The notes below the pieces were generated by a model. The model saw nothing but the letters and a program-made list of their open reading frames with translations, was not told where the DNA came from and ran no database searches. From positions 62,001-126,000 of the forward strand of contig FMBT01000295.1 in the NCBI GenBank assembly GCA_900095095.1: DNA of 64,000 bases, given 5' to 3'. Position 1 is the stretch's first letter. Each line of letters begins with the position of its first letter. This DNA comes from Fragilariopsis cylindrus CCMP1102 (taxonomy: Eukaryota > Bacillariophyta > Bacillariophyceae > Bacillariales > Bacillariaceae). This document shows positions 31,439-41,759 of the stretch, one piece after another. A program made the translations under genes and the position numbers.

Positions 31439-33853
31439 ATGAGGTTTTCGTCGCATCATCATAATTATGGAACATTGTTTTGGAAGATATTATTTCTACT
31501 CGGTAAGTGTAGAAAGAAAAATGACAGTTTATATTGGGGTATGCAGGACTATTGTGCTTTCGTACTAACTAATGTGATATAATATTATTGTAACCTGTTA
31601 GCTTTATTCCCATCGGTACAGTCCTATGAGCCACCAAAGAACGATAAATGCATCAGTTCAACGAAACTGACCATTGATGAGCACATAGAAAGTACTCTGG
31701 CTGGAGCTACCGTTGATATCATTCTCTCTGACTGCAGATTTCATCGTTCTGGCAAAGGTGTTTGGTATAAAATAGCGGGTACGGGGAGTACACTAGTTTT
31801 GTCAATACGTGATAATAACGAAGCCTTTGTCGGTGTAAGTTTATCCGTCTACATGGGGGTAGAGTCGTGCGACAATCTCCAATGTGTCTCTACTATCGAT
31901 ATAGCCAGCTACAGCATTGTTGGCGAATCATCAACTTCGTGGGAAAGTGAAGAGGGCGTACTTTATCATATTTATGTCACGGAGAATCATTCTGGAAGCC
32001 TCGCAACAAGTGATCATCGATTAGAAATGTTCACTCTCAAGTTGTACGAATTAATCGTCCCAGACAACGATAGTTGTACTGATGCCATCAATATAACTAC
32101 CTTAGATGGAGGAGTTATCCAAGCGACCACCGAAAATTCCACCTCAGACTTCTCAGATGGAAACCCGTGCGTCGACGAAACTTACGAGAGTCTTGCTCCT
32201 AGAGGCGTATGGTACCGTATGAGAGGGAACGGTACATTTCTTCGAGCCACCATCTGCTCTGAGGGTACGATAGATACACGTATCTCGGTATACAGTGGTG
32301 ATTGTAATGCTTTGGAATGTGTTGCAAATGGTACATACGTTCGTGGTTCTTGTGATGCTGTAACATGGCAAGCTGAGATAGACGCAACGTACTACCTGTT
32401 CATCTTTTCGACGGATACTAAGCTAGACTTATTTAACCTTACAATGATGGAGTTCATATCTCCTTCAAACATGAACTGTGCAGGTGCAAACGCTCCTATG
32501 TTCCCTAATAATCAAGTTATCCACGGATCAACCATTGCTTCGATTTATGATGGTGAACCAGAGTGCCTATCGGAGGGATGGAAATCCCCAGGACTGTGGT
32601 ATGTTGTATTGGGAACGGGTGACACTATTCGGGCAGAAACTTGTTCCAACATAACGAATTTTGACACAGAGATTTCTTTGTATAGAGGTATTTGTGGCGT
32701 CAGCTTAGAATGTTTGGGTGGTAACGATGATTCTTGTAACGATGTAACGAGTGCTATTCAATGGAAATCAATGGTGCGTATCAATTCATATCATCTTTCG
32801 TAGTTGTTACGTTACGTTACGTTACGTTACGTTACGTTACTCCTATTCTAAAATTTATCGTAAAGGAAACCGATACTCATTTTGTTCCTCTGCCCTTTTC
32901 ATTCCGTCATTATTTGATATTATCAGCCAGGAGTTTTATATTATCTTAAAATACACGGACATGGGCCCAAATCTGTTGGTGACTTTGGACTTACTTTTAG
33001 TAGCTTGTTGACACCAATGAACGACAACTGTTTGGGAGCAACAGAAATATCTACTGGAATGAGTATCGCTGGATCAACATTGGGAGCAACGGTGGATGAT
33101 AATATCCCCGTGTGTGCATTAGATTCACACCTATTCCCAGGTATCTGGTACAAAGTCCAAGGCAATGGTAAAGCCATCACAGTTTCGACATGCTCATCGG
33201 GGACAGAAACATCGACGTCAATTGCAGTATATACTGGATCCTGCGATAGTCTGCTTTGCTTAACTGGTGGTGGATATGACTATGGCTGCCTCGAAGATAA
33301 ACTAGCTGCCACTGCAACTTTTTATGCTACAAATGAAATGGATTACTATATTCTCGTCCTTTCTGAAGATGGATTTGGAGGGGATATCGAATTACATACG
33401 CAAGAGCTCAACAGTGTCGTAGAAAACGACTTTTGTCAGACCGCAGCGGAGATTGTAGTTGATGGAAACGATACTACTGGCTCACTGGACATAGCTACTG
33501 CTGGAGGATTTTATCCAAATGCGACGTGTGAGTATTCATATGATGGTAGTGGTTTGTGGTATAAAGTCATTGGTAATGGGGAAGCTGTCAGGGCATCCAT
33601 TTGTTCCAGTAGTAGCTCATTGTCATTTGACTTATCAGTATCGGTATTTCGTGGATCGTCATGTGAGAGTCTGAACTGTATCACAGTAGGTAGTGCTGTC
33701 GATTCTTCGGATTGTGTCGATTCAAGATGGAGAAGTACAGCTGGAGAGACTTATTACATGTTGGTTCAAGGCATCGGTGATTCATCTGAATTGGGAAAAT
33801 TCTCCCTGTCAATAGAATCTATCAGGGCCCCTATTGTAGTCCCGGACAACTAA
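31439..33853 (+). CDS. Secreted protein of five ~135-residue repeats (3 exons), function unknown
   Basis: Exons 31439-31502, 31602-32773 and 32927-33853 join in frame to 720 aa. Exon 1 encodes a basic start and a hydrophobic segment, a signal peptide split by intron 1. The mature part is five tandem units. Each has ND.C near its start, a core G.WY...G.G (GVWYKIAGTG, GVWYRMRGNG, GLWYVVLGTG, GIWYKVQGNG, GLWYKVIGNG), then an S.Y.G.C..L.C line and a W..... YY.. strand. The pattern resembles beta-rich pre-peptidase C-terminal-like units. No enzyme motif and no C-terminal anchor. Intron 2 starts with GTGCGT and contains a gttac pentamer run (about 32807-32840). Probably a wall or surface binding protein. 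Confidence 0.82.
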
Positions 33854-34077
33854 AAAATTCGGTGTGATGACTATTGAATCCGGTTGATACTACAATAGTA
33901 CTGTAGGTACAAAACGATATTAAAAGCATATACATTTATCTATAAAACAGAGTTCCATTTGATTGCGATGAAACTCCGTTATTAATTATTTATAGATTAT
34001 AAGATAATATTGACTGTCGGGATCGGTTTATAAGTTCGGTTGATATATCGAATCCAAATGAAAACTTCCACATTCAA

Positions 34078-34112
<35 letters not shown>

Positions 34113-34389
34113 AAGAGAGAGAAAGTACTGGCCAGTAACAAGATTATTAGATAGAAAAGAAATAATATCTAAACATTCCTCTCATTTTACAATCCATCTT
34201 TTTTGCTTCGTTTTCAGAATACTTCTTAATAGAGATAAATATGTAATTATAAATACAAATATTGTTTATATGTTTATTGTAGAGACCGGCTAAAAGTTCG
34301 GTTGGTTCGTTACAGAATATTAAGTACACGCAGTTGCTTCATTTCGTTTCGTTTCGTTTGCTATACGAATTTTCTTTTGTGAATTTAAA
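33854..34389. other. Convergent 3' gap with GA microsatellite
   Basis: No gene seen. A GA/GAAA-rich run lies at 34077-34126 and a tttcg pentamer run at about 34343-34359. A tactgtag lies at 33899-33906, just after the five-repeat gene. Confidence 0.6.
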
Positions 34390-35010
34390 CTAAAACCCAT
34401 CTTCTTTTGCATTTTCAATAGCTTCTGTTAAATTCCAATCACTAAGCATCAAATATGCCTTTGCTTCACTGGCTGACATATCATGACATTTTCTTCGAAG
34501 GATTGAAACAGCATCCTTCTCTGTGTTGATCGGGGTCGCTTCAGCTAACGTTGTCATAATATTATAATTCCAACGAGGAATCTTTAACGGATTCGGTACA
34601 AGTTGCAGATTTTGTCCACTGAATCCACCATTCGCTCGTCGTAATTCCAAGGGTGTAATTTTATACTTCAAACATATACCTTGAAATGTATCTGATGATT
34701 CGATCTTATGTTCAACGAATGGAGAAGAAGAAGAAGAAGCAGATGATGTATCATCTAGTGTCATACTAGTAGACTTAGTACTAGAAGTTTTATCGTTATC
34801 ATCTTCCCTGATAATGACGGCGTCAACAACAACGGGTTCGTCTGACGTCGTCGTCGTCTCTGATACAAGACTCCATTCATTTTCCGTACTGTCGTAATCC
34901 CAACGCTTTCCCTTCGGTGCCTTCAACGGTTTATGAATACTATCATAACTTAAGCTTGGAGCTACATTTAGCTTTTGTATTTTCCATGGCAATATACCTC
35001 CTTCTGGCAT
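34390..35010 (-). CDS. LysM-domain protein with UBA-like C-terminus
   Basis: 206 aa from the ATG at 35010. A further upstream in-frame ATG would only add residues encoded by the tttg repeat (TNKQ units), so the inner start is preferred. Residues about 98-145 form a LysM fold: the pattern SSDTFQGICLKYKITPLELRRANG, here broken by a slash for length as SSDTFQGICLKYK / ITPLELRRANG, then an LKIP ending. Residues about 163-206 (AVSILRRKCHDMS, AKAYLMLSDWNLTEAIENA) resemble a UBA/TAP-C three-helix bundle. There is no signal peptide, so it is an intracellular LysM protein. Relatives with this make-up are of uncertain role. The middle part is Ser/Thr/Asp-rich. Confidence 0.78.
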   Translation of the reverse strand: MPEGGILPWKIQKLNVAPSLSYDSIHKPLKAPKGKRWDYDSTENEWSLVSETTTTSDEPVVVDAVIIREDDNDKTSSTKSTSMTLDDTSSASSSSSPFVEHKIESSDTFQGICLKYKITPLELRRANGGFSGQNLQLVPNPLKIPRWNYNIMTTLAEATPINTEKDAVSILRRKCHDMSASEAKAYLMLSDWNLTEAIENAKEDGF

Positions 35011-35772
35011 GATCTTTGTTTGTTTGTTTGTTTTTTTATTGGTTTGTTTGTTTGTTTGTCTGTTTGTCTGTTTGTTTGTTCTTGGTTGACGGTGTGTGAC
35101 AAGAGACAAAACGAAGTCGAATGAATCAGTGAATCAAGTCGTGTTTGATGGCTGTAGTTGCTATTTTCACTTGTGAATGAGTAAATCGACGGAATTGAAA
35201 GTACCGGTACCGTTAGAGAAAGTGCTTGCTACACTGAACACACTAGGGAAACCAATTTCCTTTCGAACTAGCAATTATAATACCTATTCTTTTGATCGGA
35301 TGTTGTCGTTGTTGTCTACTACTGCGTTGGTTGTTTGTTGTGATTGTTGATTGATGTAGTTTGTTGTTCTGATTGTTGATTGCTGATTCATGATTGTTAC
35401 CCGCGAAAGTATTCTTGATTTTTCTTGTGGAAAGCCTATTCGAGTCCAGTGAGTCGAGTCGATCGAGTCTCTCCGTCGGTACGGTAGGCAAAAAAAGCAA
35501 ACTACCGTTAAAAAAACGAAGCCGCTAAAAGCAAAGCAACGTGAGGACTGACGATTGATGATGCCTCGTAATTGCCTACTAGCTAGCAGTACTATAACGG
35601 TGCGGTAGCTAACTAACTAAGATATGTGTATGACTTTCAAACAATTATTGTGTACTTGCCCTTGTCTGCCGATTGATTGATGCAATTCGTGTATCCATTC
35701 CTTTTCTTTTATTCGTTGTTCTTGTTGTTGTTAATAGACAAAAATATAATATTTTAAGAAGTAGTAGCTAGC
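35011..35772. promoter_or_regulatory. Divergent promoter region, LysM and ARS2 genes
   Basis: A ttgt/tttg tetranucleotide run at 35019-35080 lies directly upstream of the LysM start and would be transcribed as CAAA repeats in its 5' UTR. A dense cluster cgagtccagtgagtcgagtc plus gatcgagtc lies at 35451-35469. Short open frames here are not supported. Confidence 0.45.
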
Positions 35773-38295
35773 ATGGCGGTGGATGAATTTGGACGTGAAA
35801 TTCCAGGGGCCCGAGGAGGGGGTCGACGGTCACCTTCCCCGCATCGTCACCACCAACATCGCGAAGGTTCCGGCGGCGGCGGCGGTAGTGCTTTGCCTAC
35901 CCATCTAAATGATTCACTTCCTACATCACGATATGAGGAGAGAGGAGTAGGTGGTGGGGATCGTGATCATTATCGTGATAGAGACAGAGATCGCGGCGGT
36001 GATGATCGATCCTCATCTCGTAAACGCAAAACTCGTTCACGGTCTCCTCCACCGACGTCTTCCCGTCGTGGTGGTGACAGAGGAAGCGACGGAGGAGGAG
36101 GAAATGACAGAAGCAACAATTATAAGAAATCTAATAATAAACCACACCCGTCAACTGTTTATGTAGAGGAGCCTATGTTGTGTCAGTTTTTGTGGAAGGA
36201 AGCCAATGAAGAGAAAACTGAAGAGGATTACGATGAGTATCGCAAATCGTACTGTCTGAATTATGTACGAACTTTTTTCAATGAACATATGGACGATTCT
36301 TGGTTTAGATTTATGTACAGTCCATTGGAGCGGTATCAAGTGGCACAACAGGAAAAGAATCGAGCAGCAGAGGAGTCTAAAGAGTTTGCACAAGAATTGG
36401 AATCGTCTTTATCTAAAACAATTTCCTCTTCGAGTACAACAACGAACAACGGCAGTAGCTCCAGCAGCAGTAGTGACGCATCCTTCTTTGTTCTCAAATC
36501 TCGTTTGGGAGGTGGAATTCGACAGACTGGCAAACCAGAATATCATCATCATTCTTCACCAACAAAATCGTCGCGACAATCTCTCGTGAATCCTATTCCG
36601 GCAACACATGTGCTTGCTTTGACAAATCAAGTGTTGCCAATACGCGAGGTTCCACATTTTGTTACGGACGAGCAATTAACTGTGGCGTTGATGCAGCAAG
36701 TTTCCTCTAAGACTAGTAAAGCCATGGACCCCAATTCTATGATTCTGTATTCGGGACCACCAGCCGCCGATCTCACCCGGACTGCATACTTACAGGCAAC
36801 CGACGAGGTTCGAAAGGAAATAATTCAAACGCTCAACCATTCGGAGAAAGGGGGTGGTATCGCAAAAGGTGGTAGTGGTAGTGGATCGGCCGGTGCCTCG
36901 CACGTTCCACGAAAGGAAGATACGTTTGTACCGAAAACATTAGAACTAACCGTAGAATGTAGTGATGCATATGGGAGATTGGAAGTTGATGCGGATGGGA
37001 AGGGTGGAGAACCCGAAGAACGAGGTGGTGTCCCATCACGTAAGGCATCGGTTTGGGTATCGACAAAACCTATAAATCCACACGTGCAGGTCTTATCTGC
37101 CGCATTATCTAGCAAAAAACGTATTCAAGAGGACCAAGCTGCCGCATTCAAATTGGCGAAGGCATATGATCGTAAACGAGATATTCCTTCCGAATCACGT
37201 TTGGAAAACCTCCTACCAAAAGCAGTCCCGAATATAATGGCGACAGTAGCGGAGGCAGCGGCAGCCGCTAAGGGCAATGAAGGCAGTAGTAGTGAAGCAG
37301 CAGCGGCACCAGACGATTCGTTATCGTCCCAAGACCTGGAAGATGCCCTGGATGTTACTATCGCGTATCTACGTCGAGTACATCTCTTCTCTTATTACAA
37401 AGGATGTCAAGCAGCCCCCCGAGTAGCCGATGTCTTAAATGGGAATCATGCCGCTTCTACAATCTATTTCCGCTTAGCGAATGCAGATGAGTTGTTGGAA
37501 CCTACCAAGGATGTCCCCGACATGGAAATGGGCGATGGTGTGCCAAAGATAGACTTATTAGTTCAACGACTAAAAGATTCGATTCAGAGTGCCCTACAAG
37601 AGTCAGAGAAATGGGATAGTGATGATAATGATGAATCATCATTGCCCACTACTTGTATCTTTGTTAACGAAGAAATCGACCGTGAGGCGAAAGATATTGA
37701 ATATCAACAATCTCAAGTCGAAGACGGATGGATTGAAGACCATGCCACAGTCGATGGAGATGGCCGTGCTCGATGTGCATTTCATTTTTGTCGCAAACTT
37801 TTCAAAGATTCCTCATTTTTGAAAAAGCATTTAATTAAAAAACATTCTGAATTTCTTCGAGCGGAAATGGCAAAATGTCATGATTCGTATATGATGAAGG
37901 CATGGGATTCTCAGGAAAAACGGCCCGTCCCGCCTATTTTAGTCGATTGTGGACATGGATTTGGTGTACAGCCCAGTCCAGTTCTCGGTGCAGCTGTACC
38001 ACTGGTTGCTGATCCTGAACCAGAATTATGGAGACGAGAAGAAGAACGACGGGATTTTGAAGAAAAAGAGGCAGAGGCACGAAGAGAACGTCACGCCGCT
38101 GCTTCACTTGATCAACCACTTTCGGAAGGTCGTGGTCATATTCATGATAATAACAATAATCGTGGTGGTGAAAGGGTGAACACTTTTGTCGATGTAGATG
38201 ATATGAAAGAAGAGAAAGTAGAAATTGCTTTTGACAAAATTGAAATCCCAGTCGAACCACTTAAAAAGAAGAGGAAGAAGAAAAAGCTACTATAA
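35773..38295 (+). CDS. SERRATE/ARS2 homologue
   Basis: 840 aa, single exon. An Arg/Ser/Gly-rich N-terminus (about 1-125) leads into the SERRATE/ARS2 N-terminal domain, with LCQFLWKEANEE, EDYDEYRKSYC and RTFFNEHMDDSWFRFMY (about 130-195). A long middle region includes ALDVTIAYLRRVHLFSYYKG (about 525-545), typical of the ARS2 core. A C2H2-type finger, CAFHFCRKLFKDSSFLKKH, sits near 670-690. The C-terminus ends in a Lys/Arg-rich tail. ARS2 links the nuclear cap-binding complex to RNA processing, small-RNA biogenesis and decay; it acts in the nucleus. Domain order and length match the family. A polyadenylation-like aataaa lies near 38404. Confidence 0.92.
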   Translation: MAVDEFGREIPGARGGGRRSPSPHRHHQHREGSGGGGGSALPTHLNDSLPTSRYEERGVGGGDRDHYRDRDRDRGGDDRSSSRKRKTRSRSPPPTSSRRGGDRGSDGGGGNDRSNNYKKSNNKPHPSTVYVEEPMLCQFLWKEANEEKTEEDYDEYRKSYCLNYVRTFFNEHMDDSWFRFMYSPLERYQVAQQEKNRAAEESKEFAQELESSLSKTISSSSTTTNNGSSSSSSSDASFFVLKSRLGGGIRQTGKPEYHHHSSPTKSSRQSLVNPIPATHVLALTNQVLPIREVPHFVTDEQLTVALMQQVSSKTSKAMDPNSMILYSGPPAADLTRTAYLQATDEVRKEIIQTLNHSEKGGGIAKGGSGSGSAGASHVPRKEDTFVPKTLELTVECSDAYGRLEVDADGKGGEPEERGGVPSRKASVWVSTKPINPHVQVLSAALSSKKRIQEDQAAAFKLAKAYDRKRDIPSESRLENLLPKAVPNIMATVAEAAAAAKGNEGSSSEAAAAPDDSLSSQDLEDALDVTIAYLRRVHLFSYYKGCQAAPRVADVLNGNHAASTIYFRLANADELLEPTKDVPDMEMGDGVPKIDLLVQRLKDSIQSALQESEKWDSDDNDESSLPTTCIFVNEEIDREAKDIEYQQSQVEDGWIEDHATVDGDGRARCAFHFCRKLFKDSSFLKKHLIKKHSEFLRAEMAKCHDSYMMKAWDSQEKRPVPPILVDCGHGFGVQPSPVLGAAVPLVADPEPELWRREEERRDFEEKEAEARRERHAAASLDQPLSEGRGHIHDNNNNRGGERVNTFVDVDDMKEEKVEIAFDKIEIPVEPLKKKRKKKKLL

Positions 38296-38732
38296 AAAAG
38301 CAAGAATGTGAAAAAATGGAAAGTTACTCAGTGCAAAAATACCACGACGACGAAATAAGAAATAAAGAAAGAACAAAAAATTCAAGAAATGATTGGGGTT
38401 TTGAATAAATATTATAGTTTACAATAAGTTAATGTATATATATTAATAATTTTTTCGACCTGTTCAATACAGCAGCACTCCTTTTTATTTTATCTTTCCA
38501 TAATAGTATAATAATTGTATTCTTTTATTGCATTTGTGCGTGGAGTATTTATTAGGTTTGATATTGACTCTCGATATTCCGTTCTAGTATTCGTCTCGTT
38601 TTCTTTTAACTTATCGCCTTTTAGATCCGCCAAAGGCAGTGGCGCAGTAAGCAATGTTGTTGTTGTTGTTGTTGCTGTTCATTATCCAATCTTTCAAGAT
38701 AATTATGTATAGTTGAATTGAATATATCATTT
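38296..38732. other. Convergent 3' gap
   Basis: AT-rich, containing 3' ends of the ARS2 and SFT2 genes and a gttgtt run at 38655-38676. No gene seen. Confidence 0.5.
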
Positions 38733-39362
38733 TTATTGGTCGTCTCTACCACTACCAACCAATCGACGACAACCATTACTAATAAATTCTCTTGCAAATG
38801 GAATATAGGATAGACAATACCATGAAATGGCAACATATTGACCAATCATTAATAAAAGTAGTAGCAAACCACGAAATAAGAAATGTGGTAAAAGTAATAA
38901 GAACATTGTAACGGCTAAACTTCCTAGATAAAATATTGATGCAATTTTTCTTGATTTATGAAACATTCGATTCAATTGTGATTGTGGTCCTGTTAGGAAG
39001 CACGTTCCGCATAATGCTATTATATTCCCAACTGTTACATTAACAACTAATGGTACGGGATTGCCAATCATCAGATCTTTCAGTCTCATAAAGCTACCCA
39101 AACTTAATAGATAGCCACATACCATACAGGTTGCACAACCTAATAATTTTTCACGTAGCGATAATGTTGGTAATGAATCACACCATGCTGGACAATTCAC
39201 ATTGTACGCGTTATTGCTGTTGTCGTCGTCGTTAGGATCACGCTGAGATCTAGATTCTTCGTCTTCGTAGATTCCAAGATCTGCTAATATTTCTGCATCA
39301 TCTTGATCATTCATCCCCCCTGGAAGTAGACGAGCATAACCAGATCGAATATTTTCAAACAT
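38733..39362 (-). CDS. SFT2-family vesicle transport protein
   Basis: 209 aa from the ATG at 39362 (MFENIRSGYARLL), which gives the normal SFT2 length. An upstream in-frame extension to 39575 is Asn/Thr-rich and probably untranslated. Four hydrophobic helices begin at the REKLLGCATCMVCGYLLSL segment. Family features are LRDL-like RLKDLMIGNP, the ALCGTCFLTGPQSQL block and the KSRKIASIFYLGSL helix start. SFT2 proteins are Golgi membrane proteins that help fuse endosome-derived vesicles with the late Golgi. The first 75 residues are an acidic cytosolic tail. The start choice is the main doubt. Confidence 0.88.
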   Translation of the reverse strand: MFENIRSGYARLLPGGMNDQDDAEILADLGIYEDEESRSQRDPNDDDNSNNAYNVNCPAWCDSLPTLSLREKLLGCATCMVCGYLLSLGSFMRLKDLMIGNPVPLVVNVTVGNIIALCGTCFLTGPQSQLNRMFHKSRKIASIFYLGSLAVTMFLLLLPHFLFRGLLLLLLMIGQYVAISWYCLSYIPFAREFISNGCRRLVGSGRDDQ

Positions 39363-39947
39363 ATTGTTATTGTTTTCGGTAGTGTTATCGGTATTGGTAT
39401 TGGTAATGCTATTGTTATTGTAGTTGGTATGTTCTATATCAGTCGTAATATGGTAATGACCTGCAACTATTATTATTATGTTGATCTCAATAGCTTCAAA
39501 GTTCGAAGGGAAAAATAGAATGAATAGACATCTAGACAAATCGAGTGAGTCGGAAGAAATATGTTCGAATGTCAACGCATTCGTCGCGCTCGATGCTCGA
39601 TCATATCCTGCCTTTCAAAAATATCTTCAAAATAAGGCCTATTTCAGCTCTTTTTCAGGGGGGACGGGAAAATTTGATAAATTCGTCAGTAATTCTTTCG
39701 CGCGAAAGAGTACAATTAGTACTGTACCGCTCTCGCTCACCAACCATCAATTCGCTCACTTAAAAATCTCAAAGATAATCATCAATCAATCTGATGATCA
39801 ACAAAATACATGGTAGCTGAACCTGAGATATTGAAAATAGCCATACAGTACGGTACTATTTCGATTCCTTGCTATTGTATCTCACATCGACGACTACCAT
39901 TTGACATATACACGTATCTGTACTTTTACTACTTTTGAGAAAACAAA
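39363..39947. promoter_or_regulatory. Divergent promoter region, SFT2 and RanBP2-finger genes
   Basis: Contains tcgagtgagtcgg (39541-39553), tacagta (39844-39850, about 100 bases before the next ATG) and an Asn/Thr-type trinucleotide run (39360-39430). Frames in this stretch appear spurious. Confidence 0.4.
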
Positions 39948-40419
39948 ATGGCTCGTTCAGAGGAATCTATCCTTCGACGTGCGTTGAAAAGGGAACGAAC
40001 GGAAGGACAACAACGACATGCCGACCGAAATGAAATGAAACGACAAGAACAGAAAGATGTAAAACGAAAACAGGAACAAAATGATAAAATCGAGGATAAA
40101 AATAAGCGTTCGCGTATTTCAGTAGTAGAAGATACTAGAAAAAAGGAAGTGACATTGACACAAGCCCAAAAGGAATACTTATCAACTACAACAACACACC
40201 CTAGCATTGGCAACGAAGAAAAATATGACAAACAGAACAGTAGCAGCAGCAGCAACAACAACAACAGCAACAGCATCAACCGCAAAAATCATGACGACGA
40301 TCCGCTGAAGGAACAAGGAGCGTGGATCTGTACTAAATGTCAGAATTCGAACTTTGCAAGTCGTAAATATTGTAATTCGAAGACATGTGATGAACGTAGA
40401 CCATATCAAATCTTTCGAG

Positions 40420-40450
<31 letters not shown>

Positions 40451-41150
40451 GAATGCTAATGAGGATGGGTCCCAAAGAAGACGACCAAATCCGTCGTCGT
40501 CATCACGAACAAAAGCATCTACAAAAAAACCTCGTGAACGTCATGATGAAGCTACTAGTAAAAAATTAGAGTGGTCCAAACAGGCAGATAGGAAAACACT
40601 TACGAAGAATCAAGAATTACGGAAACTTTATGTTGAGAGTAAAGGTAGTGGCGAGGGTATGGATCCGGAAGACTTTAAACGTGCTAAGATATTAATCGAA
40701 AGAGACCAACGTAAACAAGAGAAGATTAATAAAAAGAATAATCAGAATCAAGCCTTATTACACGAAGCACTTAAAGGAGGAGAAAAATCGGTAGTAGGAT
40801 CTACTACTACCACTACGTCCACTACTACTATTAATGAAAAAGTGGAGGAAGAAAAGAATAGCAACTCGATCTCAAATGGAGCAAGTATTTTAGATGACAA
40901 CAAGAAGGAAGCATCGAAAGAAGATTTTAAAACGTCATCATCATCGAAAGAAGAAAAAAAGAAGAAGAAAAAAGAAGCTCAAGCCAAACGAGATCAGAAC
41001 AAAGCATTACGTCAACTCTATATTGATACGGGTGGAAAGGGGATGAAAATGGATCAGGTAGAACGTGCGAAATTATTGATTGCTAGAGATGAAAAGAAAA
41101 GAAACAAAAACGAAGAAAGAGCTAATAAAACTAAAGACGAGAACAAATAA
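39948..41150 (+). CDS. Lys/Glu-rich protein with a RanBP2-type zinc finger
   Basis: 400 aa. An N-terminal basic/acidic helix-rich part (1-85) is followed by an Asn/Ser run. A RanBP2-type finger sits at about 124-150: WICTKCQNSNFASRKYCN then KTCDERR, with four cysteines and a central Asn, usual for single-strand RNA or ubiquitin binding. A Gln run (about 160-170) comes next. Two related segments follow, LRKLYVESKGSGEGMDPEDF..AK.LIERD (about 225-262) and LRQLYIDTGGKGMKMDQVER..LLIARD (about 352-387), an internal repeat of unknown fold. The rest is charged and probably coiled or disordered. A nuclear RNA-binding role is likely but unproven. Confidence 0.75.
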
Positions 41151-41759
41151 TATATTGAGACAAATGAGCACAAACAAACAAATATAAAATAGTATATAAC
41201 AAGACAAAATAAGCATGATATTTCGCAATAGTACCGTAATGGAGTGATCTAGTCACGACAGTTGATCTAGTTACGACAGTTGATTCTTTCCGTGATTCGA
41301 TTCATTCACTATCATTTCGTATTCTCTCTATTGTACCGTACAACAACCATGATTTTTTTTCTCGTATATAATGCAAATTGTTCGTTGTTGCTTATGTATT
41401 AGCTAGCAAGAGTACTATACTGTAGACTGTCTACAAAACAAAATGACAAAGAAAAAGTAGTAACTCATCGTTAAAACTTAGTCAAAGATTGAATGTGCAT
41501 CCATTCAGATGATTGGAATCTCCGCGATAATAACATAATACCGGTACGGCGCAGTGCGCCATTACTTTGCGTGAACGCTTGCGCGAAGGCGAATACTCAG
41601 AGCGTATCCTTTGCGTATTGCTTTCAAGCATCGGCACATAATAAAATAAACAAACAATACTCAATACACATATCACACAGCAACCAGAACAACAACAACA
41701 ACAAATAGACGAAACGATACGATATAATACGATATTAAACGAAACGGCAATCAAACACG
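41151..41759. other. Intergenic region upstream of the CNNM-type gene
   Basis: Contains a direct repeat gatctagt-acgacagttgat (about 41250-41282), the tactgtag motif at 41418 and caacaa simple sequence just before the next start. No gene seen. Confidence 0.45.

Noticed and set aside
35243-35500. 85-codon minus-strand frame upstream of the ARS2 gene
   Set aside because: No domain, composition follows ttgttg simple sequence, and it sits in the divergent promoter gap.
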